Source: Ectocarpus siliculosus
Lineage: Eukaryota; Sar; Phaeophyceae; Ectocarpales; Ectocarpaceae
Assembly (NCBI GenBank): GCA_000310025.1
Contig: FN649751.1
Location: 6,146,871-6,210,870 of the forward strand
Reading direction: 5' to 3'
Length of the DNA: 64,000 nt
Part shown: piece by piece, positions 59,463 to 64,000 of the stretch
How positions within the stretch are numbered: the first letter of the stretch is position 1
Layout: the number at the start of each line of letters is the position of its first letter
Notes under the pieces: model-generated
The model's database searches: none
Told to the model about the DNA's origin: nothing
Seen by the model: only the letters and a program-made list of their open reading frames with translations
Translations under genes and position numbers: made by a program

Positions 59463-60597
59463 CTTGTAGTCTTCGTCGGTGGGGGTGTAGCGCCGGGAGG
59501 CATGCATTGATTTGCGGCAGCAACGGCGATGCATGCTGCAAGGACATGGGGCGCGTGTGATGAAAATGAGGGGATATTTCGCAATGACACGGCGTTTCGC
59601 CCCGGGTACCTCGTTCTTCGGACGACACGTGAAAGATTCGGTACTCTCGGCCCTTCTGCGAGTGTTTTGCCGCAAATATGGCCTTCGGTCACGGTCCTTT
59701 CGGAAGAGGTGCTCGCTTGTATTGGGACCAACAACGAAGTGTGAAGTCACAGTATCAGATTGTAGGGGTATTACAAGCGTGGTATCGGCGAGCGTGGCTT
59801 TTCCCCATGCCCTCGCCATGTCTTGGTACCTAGTTTTTCATAATATTTCTATTCTTTTGGAGAGTCAACTTTGTGTATCTGTCGCACAGATACTATTGAG
59901 TGGGGTATCCTTTCTCGTCGCTGTGGTGTTTGCATTTGTTTTTTGTGTTGTTTTGCTTTGTATTCTAGAACATTTCTCCTCGACACGAAGCCACGTGTGA
60001 ACGCGTTTCTCGCGAGTTGAAATGACACACAATATCATAGCCATGTTGCACACATTCAGGGAGGGTGCGTGGTGTAGCCTTCTTTACCTTCCTTGTGTGT
60101 GTTTCTGTATTCTGTTCTTGGTCCCTGGATGCTAGAGTCCGTCCATGGCCATACCACTATTTGTGGGATCGCCAAATAGTATGAGTTGTTAGGAATGTCA
60201 CGCAAAATATTCGGCCACATGTTGTTATTTTTGTGGCTGCCGTGTGCCCTTCGTCATAACGAATATTATGCAGGTTACGAGACTCATCTTGTAAGGTATC
60301 TTGTGTGTTGCTTGGATTTGTGCGTGGGTGGTTGTCCGTGAATCGACATTTGAGCGCTGTTTTCGAGGGTGACATTTGCGAAGAGTTGTACTGTAGCGCC
60401 TATAGATCAGTGTAACGTGGGATGGGATGATCAATTCAGGCAAAATGTTTTTCGGCTGCCACCACCTGATATGGGATGGATTCAATCTCTCGTGGATATA
60501 GTGCGATAGGATGGAAAAGTTTACCGCGCCAGGATTAGATGAGATGGTGTATGAGCGATTCAAATCTCGTTGCATGTTGACGATGGGTTGGTACGGA
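59463..60597. other. Downstream of the CLC gene; 3' UTR and intergenic
   Basis: Presumed 3' UTR, then T/G-rich sequence without convincing exons. A 162-residue open frame at 59512-60000 ends in a hydrophobic stretch but starts only 50 bases after the CLC stop. It has no family resemblance. Confidence 0.35.
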
Positions 60598-61195
60598 AGG
60601 TTGTTGTTGTCTTGACATCAAGAACCGTTCCGATCTCTCTACCTAGTACCTTCATTTGTCCGTACTGATAAAACATTTGACCGAGCGATTCCCGTGGTTA
60701 CAGGCTAACTTACCTTTGAAAAGGTATCTACACGATACAGCGGACCCGAAGGGTCCGCAAGCCAATTTAACTCAACGACCAATAGTAGTGTGGGGCCTAC
60801 CGCTCCCCTCTACACACACGCAACGTGGGGCCGACATCCAACTGGAATTCAACACCACAGACCAGAGAGAGAGCGCACCCCCTGGTTCAAGCCATCCGGG
60901 GAAGAAACGACAAGGACAATGGAGATAGAAAAAATAAATAAAGAGGCAAGTGGCACAGTCGTGAGTTCGAATCCCGATGGGGTGAAAAATTGAGGGTCTA
61001 AGCGGAAGAAGCTGAAAAAGCTCGCATGAGGACCAAACTTCGACGTTGTTAGCACCGTCGACGAGGGAAAGGGACGGCTGGACCCTTCTCGCGATAAAAA
61101 AAGCGAAATTCAGCACGTACCGCGGGAGGAAAGTGGGATACGAAAAGAAAAAGAAAAAAGTCCCGGTGTTTACCCCCCCTCCTGTGTGACCCTGG
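60598..61195. repeat. Composite dispersed repeat, copy 3
   Basis: Starts with TTGTTGTTG and the block shared with 32038 and 36689 (to about 60765), and ends with the block shared with 51491-51665 (61025-61195). Between them lies GTGAGTTCGAATCCCGATGG (near 60960), which fits a polymerase III B box. This links two otherwise separate repeat fragments into one element about 600 bp long, possibly SINE-like. Confidence 0.7.
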
Positions 61196-61965
61196 ATGGA
61201 TGCATTTGTGCGAAAAATATGGACTACAGCTGAATGTAGTACTCTAGTCTAGTCTACAGCGGTAGTACCCTGAACATGGGGGGATTGTCGCTATACATAA
61301 AAATAAATAGGACAATACACACACACACATCACATTTCACACGGAAATAGTCTACGTGTTTTCGCAGTTCCCCCCTCCTTTCGATTAAAAAGGGCGGAGA
61401 AATGCCGCCCTATGAACATTCTATGTATGTATGTACTGTATGGAGGACATAGATTGGCCAACCAAACACATCGATCGATCGATCGTCTGTTGAAAAAATG
61501 ACAATTGCTGCTGTGCATATGTTCCCCTGGGGCAGATGGGAAACTGTACCGCAGTGTAGTGTAGTATCCCCCGACTTCAGAGGTGGTTTGGAAAACTACT
61601 TTGGAGATCCAACAGAATGGCCTCTTCAATTAATTGTTGCCACGACGGTGTAACACGGATGACTGCCATAATATGCTATGCCGTCCAACCTCAGGTCTCG
61701 TGTCACGGCTCATCCATTTTTTTTTTTTTTTTGTTCTTCACTTCAAATCAGCGCTCACAGCACTAGTGCCGTTTATTCCAACCCGTGGTCACACAGAAAA
61801 GCCTCTCTCTACCCTCCCCTCCTGCGGTACTTAGCCTTCAATTTTTATTGCGAGAAGAGTTCATTCAGCACTCACTCTCTTCCCTCTGTGTACACACGAA
61901 CTAGCGCTATCCACTTGGCCAGGAGGAGCGGAAGCGAGAGAAAACTCACTTTGCAAGAAAAGCTC

Positions 61966-62038
61966 GCCTACGCTGGGATTCGAACCCCCTGATCTGACCT
62001 CTAGAAGGATACGAGGCTACCAACTAGACCACCGGGGC
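61966..62038 (-). tRNA. tRNA-like sequence, loop reads CTA; probable pseudogene
   Basis: 73 nt on the minus strand with an A-box (TGGTCTAGTTGG), a B-box (GGTTCGAATCC) at tRNA spacing and a 7-nt loop TTCTAGA whose anticodon position is CTA. Acceptor (4 of 7 pairs), anticodon and T stems are imperfect. It is therefore most likely a decayed tRNA or a tRNA-derived repeat head rather than a working gene. Confidence 0.4.
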
Positions 62039-62673
62039 GACCGACATCCATGCCATGTACTAAATAAATACCAAAAGTTCCCGGTGCGTCCCTGCGCTAC
62101 CCCTTTATCATTTGCAACACCATCGATCCACCTGACTGACATGCGTGTCATCACACGGTTGTTGCCACATGAACACCAGCTCTTTGTAGAATGCCTGGTG
62201 GGACTCATTGTTCATCGCCAGTTTGCAACCCGGCAAGTGTTAGTGGTTGGGCGCTGGTCTGCATGCTGTAACATTACGTATTATTGTAGTCTTCTTGCGG
62301 CAGCCAGGTTCCATCTTTATTTCTTGGCGGAAGGCGGTGGGATTTGGTCAAAGAGAGGTAATCGGAACTTCAGTGTAGGTATACATAGCCTACGGCAGTA
62401 GTCTACCCAGGAAACAGTGGTCGGCTTCTGTGCCAAGCAGGCAAGAACTGCTGTAGACTATGTAGTCTTGTTGCTTGTTCCAATAAAAAAACAAGATGCG
62501 TCGAATGCTTCATTTTTTCCTCGAAGGCAAGGAACAGATGGTACCTTCACCGGCCGCCCGCCGCCCTCGGAGAGGAGCGGGCGTATCTGCCCGTTGCAAG
62601 CAGCGTAGGACTCACGTCTCTGCCTGAACAACAATCGCTTGTTAGGAACAGTAACCTGTGGAGGGAGGAGGGA

Positions 62674-63534
62674 GTGCACTGCACGATCCCCACGCATCAG
62701 CATGCTGATCATGATCTCCACGGATCCACCACAGCCACAGCCAATCAGCACCAGACAGAGAGTCCGCGTACATCAGGTTTCGAGGGATATTCTCTATTTT
62801 ATCCGCGGGCCCCCGGGGACAAACCACGTACCGACCCCGTAATATGTTCAGTAAAGCCTCCATACCGGGGCGAGATGCTTTTTCGAGAGGGGAAAAAAAA
62901 GGACCTTCCTCTGTTCCTATGCTATGATAGAGAGACGCTCGAGGCCCATGGGTCTGTGGGAACATTTGAATTAGCATCATCCAGGTCGTTCAACATCGAA
63001 AGGTGAGCATCCCACACCCCCGCTGGTCACTGCGAATAGCTGACACGGCTGGCACTGAAGCAGTGGTAGCTTACAGCAGGCGGAACGGGCCCATGCAGCA
63101 GTGTGTCGCGCAGGGGAGCTTGGGGGGGTCCTCGATGGCGCAGCCCGTGCACACACCCTAACGTTCGTTCGTTTGCCCATCAACAGCGCAGGCGGGCAAA
63201 GGTGATCTTTCAACAAGATTTCACCCGCAACGTTTCATGTTTGAATCGGAAGCCCATGCAGTTAATTTTGGGCACCCGGGACGTTGGCTGGGGCGGTGTG
63301 TGCGCGCTGCCGTGCTCCGTGAGCGTGTCCTTTCCCATGTCGTACGCCCGGAGAGCGCGGAGGCTCCGTTCCTTTTGCGAAAAGAGCGGCGCGTTCGACG
63401 AAAACACGCTTTGGTTCGCTTGTTGCTTCCTTCCGGACAGTTTAGCCCAAGAGAAGAGCTCGGTGGGGAGCCGCAGGAGCTTGCAGGTTGTGGGGTGCTT
63501 TGTCGCCGCCGTGGGGGATGTCGGCCGAGCTTCA
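62674..63534 (+). CDS. Possible exons of an unrecognised gene
   Basis: An open plus-strand stretch reading RGEMLFREGKKKDLPLF and TFELASSRSFNIE ends at donor GAAAG|GTGAGC (62999-63003). A further open stretch follows acceptor GCGCAG at about 63184-63189. Two frames are open after that acceptor. The phase predicted by the donor gives RAKVIFQQDF; another gives FMFESEAHAVNFGHPGRWLG, which looks more protein-like. The join is therefore unresolved and no family was recognised. Confidence 0.35.
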
Positions 63535-63961
63535 AAAGCGTTTTTTTTTTGGCAGAGCGCTGCGCCTGGTATCTCTCTCTGTCTCTCTCCCCCTCTTATA
63601 ACATCAACACTTTTTCAAAATCACGGCGAGTTGGTGTTGGGACGGATGGCCTCACCGACTGATGGCGCTCGTCGCCCACGCCCTCAAACCCATCCCCGCC
63701 TGTTCCTTGAACCATGGTGCACCTTTGGGTTCACCCTTTTCGGTCTGACGTTCCTCCTATATCGCGCGCAAACTCGGTCTCTGTGCTGCTCTCTCCCAGA
63801 CGCCGGCACGGAGAAACCCCCAAGATTTCTTCCTGCGGAAAACGGCAGCAGGCGAGCAGGGGGGGGGGGTAGCAGGTAAAACAGGGGTACCACACACCCC
63901 GTGTGGTGCCTTTGTCGAAACTAACGGCCCCAGTGCTGGCCGCTGCTAGCGATCCCTAACC

Positions 63962-64000
63962 ATGAACGGCCACGGTCAGTGGCCACCGCCGCCGCCGCAG
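63962..64000 (+). CDS. Possible gene start at the right edge
   Basis: An ATG in a fair context (CTAACCATGAAC) opens a frame MNGHGQWPPPPPQ that is still open at the window end. A proline run at an N-terminus is plausible, but only 13 codons are visible. Confidence 0.25.
   Translation, partial: MNGHGQWPPPPPQ

Noticed and set aside
58781-59560. Plus-strand 259-residue frame over the last CLC exon
   Set aside because: It is a shadow in another frame. The CLC helices and splice phase fix the correct frame as the one ending at 59462.
59512-60000. A separate gene downstream of the CLC stop
   Set aside because: It begins 50 bases after the stop codon and shows no recognisable motif. More likely 3' UTR.

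Overview
The window looks like nuclear DNA of a brown alga or a close stramenopile relative (Ectocarpus-like). This is inferred from style and is not proven. Genes are cut into many short exons by GT-AG introns of a few hundred bases to more than 1 kb. Simple-sequence tracts are common, a short TTAGGG-type tract is present, and the recognisable proteins fit such a genome. There are no bacterial-style operons, and most long open frames are shadows of spliced exons or of repeats. Exon coordinates were worked out by hand from frame, splice-site and protein-family continuity.

Layout. 1-8.5 kb (minus): many exons of a large IQ-motif protein that runs off the left edge. 9.77-20.37 kb (plus): a four-exon ankyrin-repeat gene. 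Its first intron carries an 8.2 kb antisense tyrosine-recombinase retroelement with split direct repeats (10517-18692) and, inside that, a hairpin-forming minisatellite (16.1-17.7 kb). 22.15-35.47 kb (minus): a long OSCA/TMEM63 (CSC1-like) mechanosensitive-type membrane protein gene. 35.5-39.2 kb: mostly non-coding, with an interstitial telomeric tract and a dispersed repeat. 39.25-40.36 kb (plus): two phase-matched exons of an unknown basic protein. 42.16-44.29 kb (minus): a kinase-fold protein whose catalytic motifs are degraded (HNN, DGR). 44.8-49.9 kb: repeat-rich, with a terminal-inverted-repeat element, two roughly 220-bp arrays, tRNA-like inverted units around a 100-N gap, and a CAA tract. 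50.24-59.46 kb (plus): two consecutive CLC chloride-channel modules with identical exon architecture, joined by one open exon, so they probably encode a single-chain double CLC. 60.6-62.0 kb: dispersed repeats and a tRNA-like sequence. 62.7-64.0 kb: possible exons of another plus-strand gene.

The genes do not form a pathway. The two features that most deserve follow-up are the covalently joined CLC pair and the split-direct-repeat element that sits in the ankyrin intron and carries a hairpin array.
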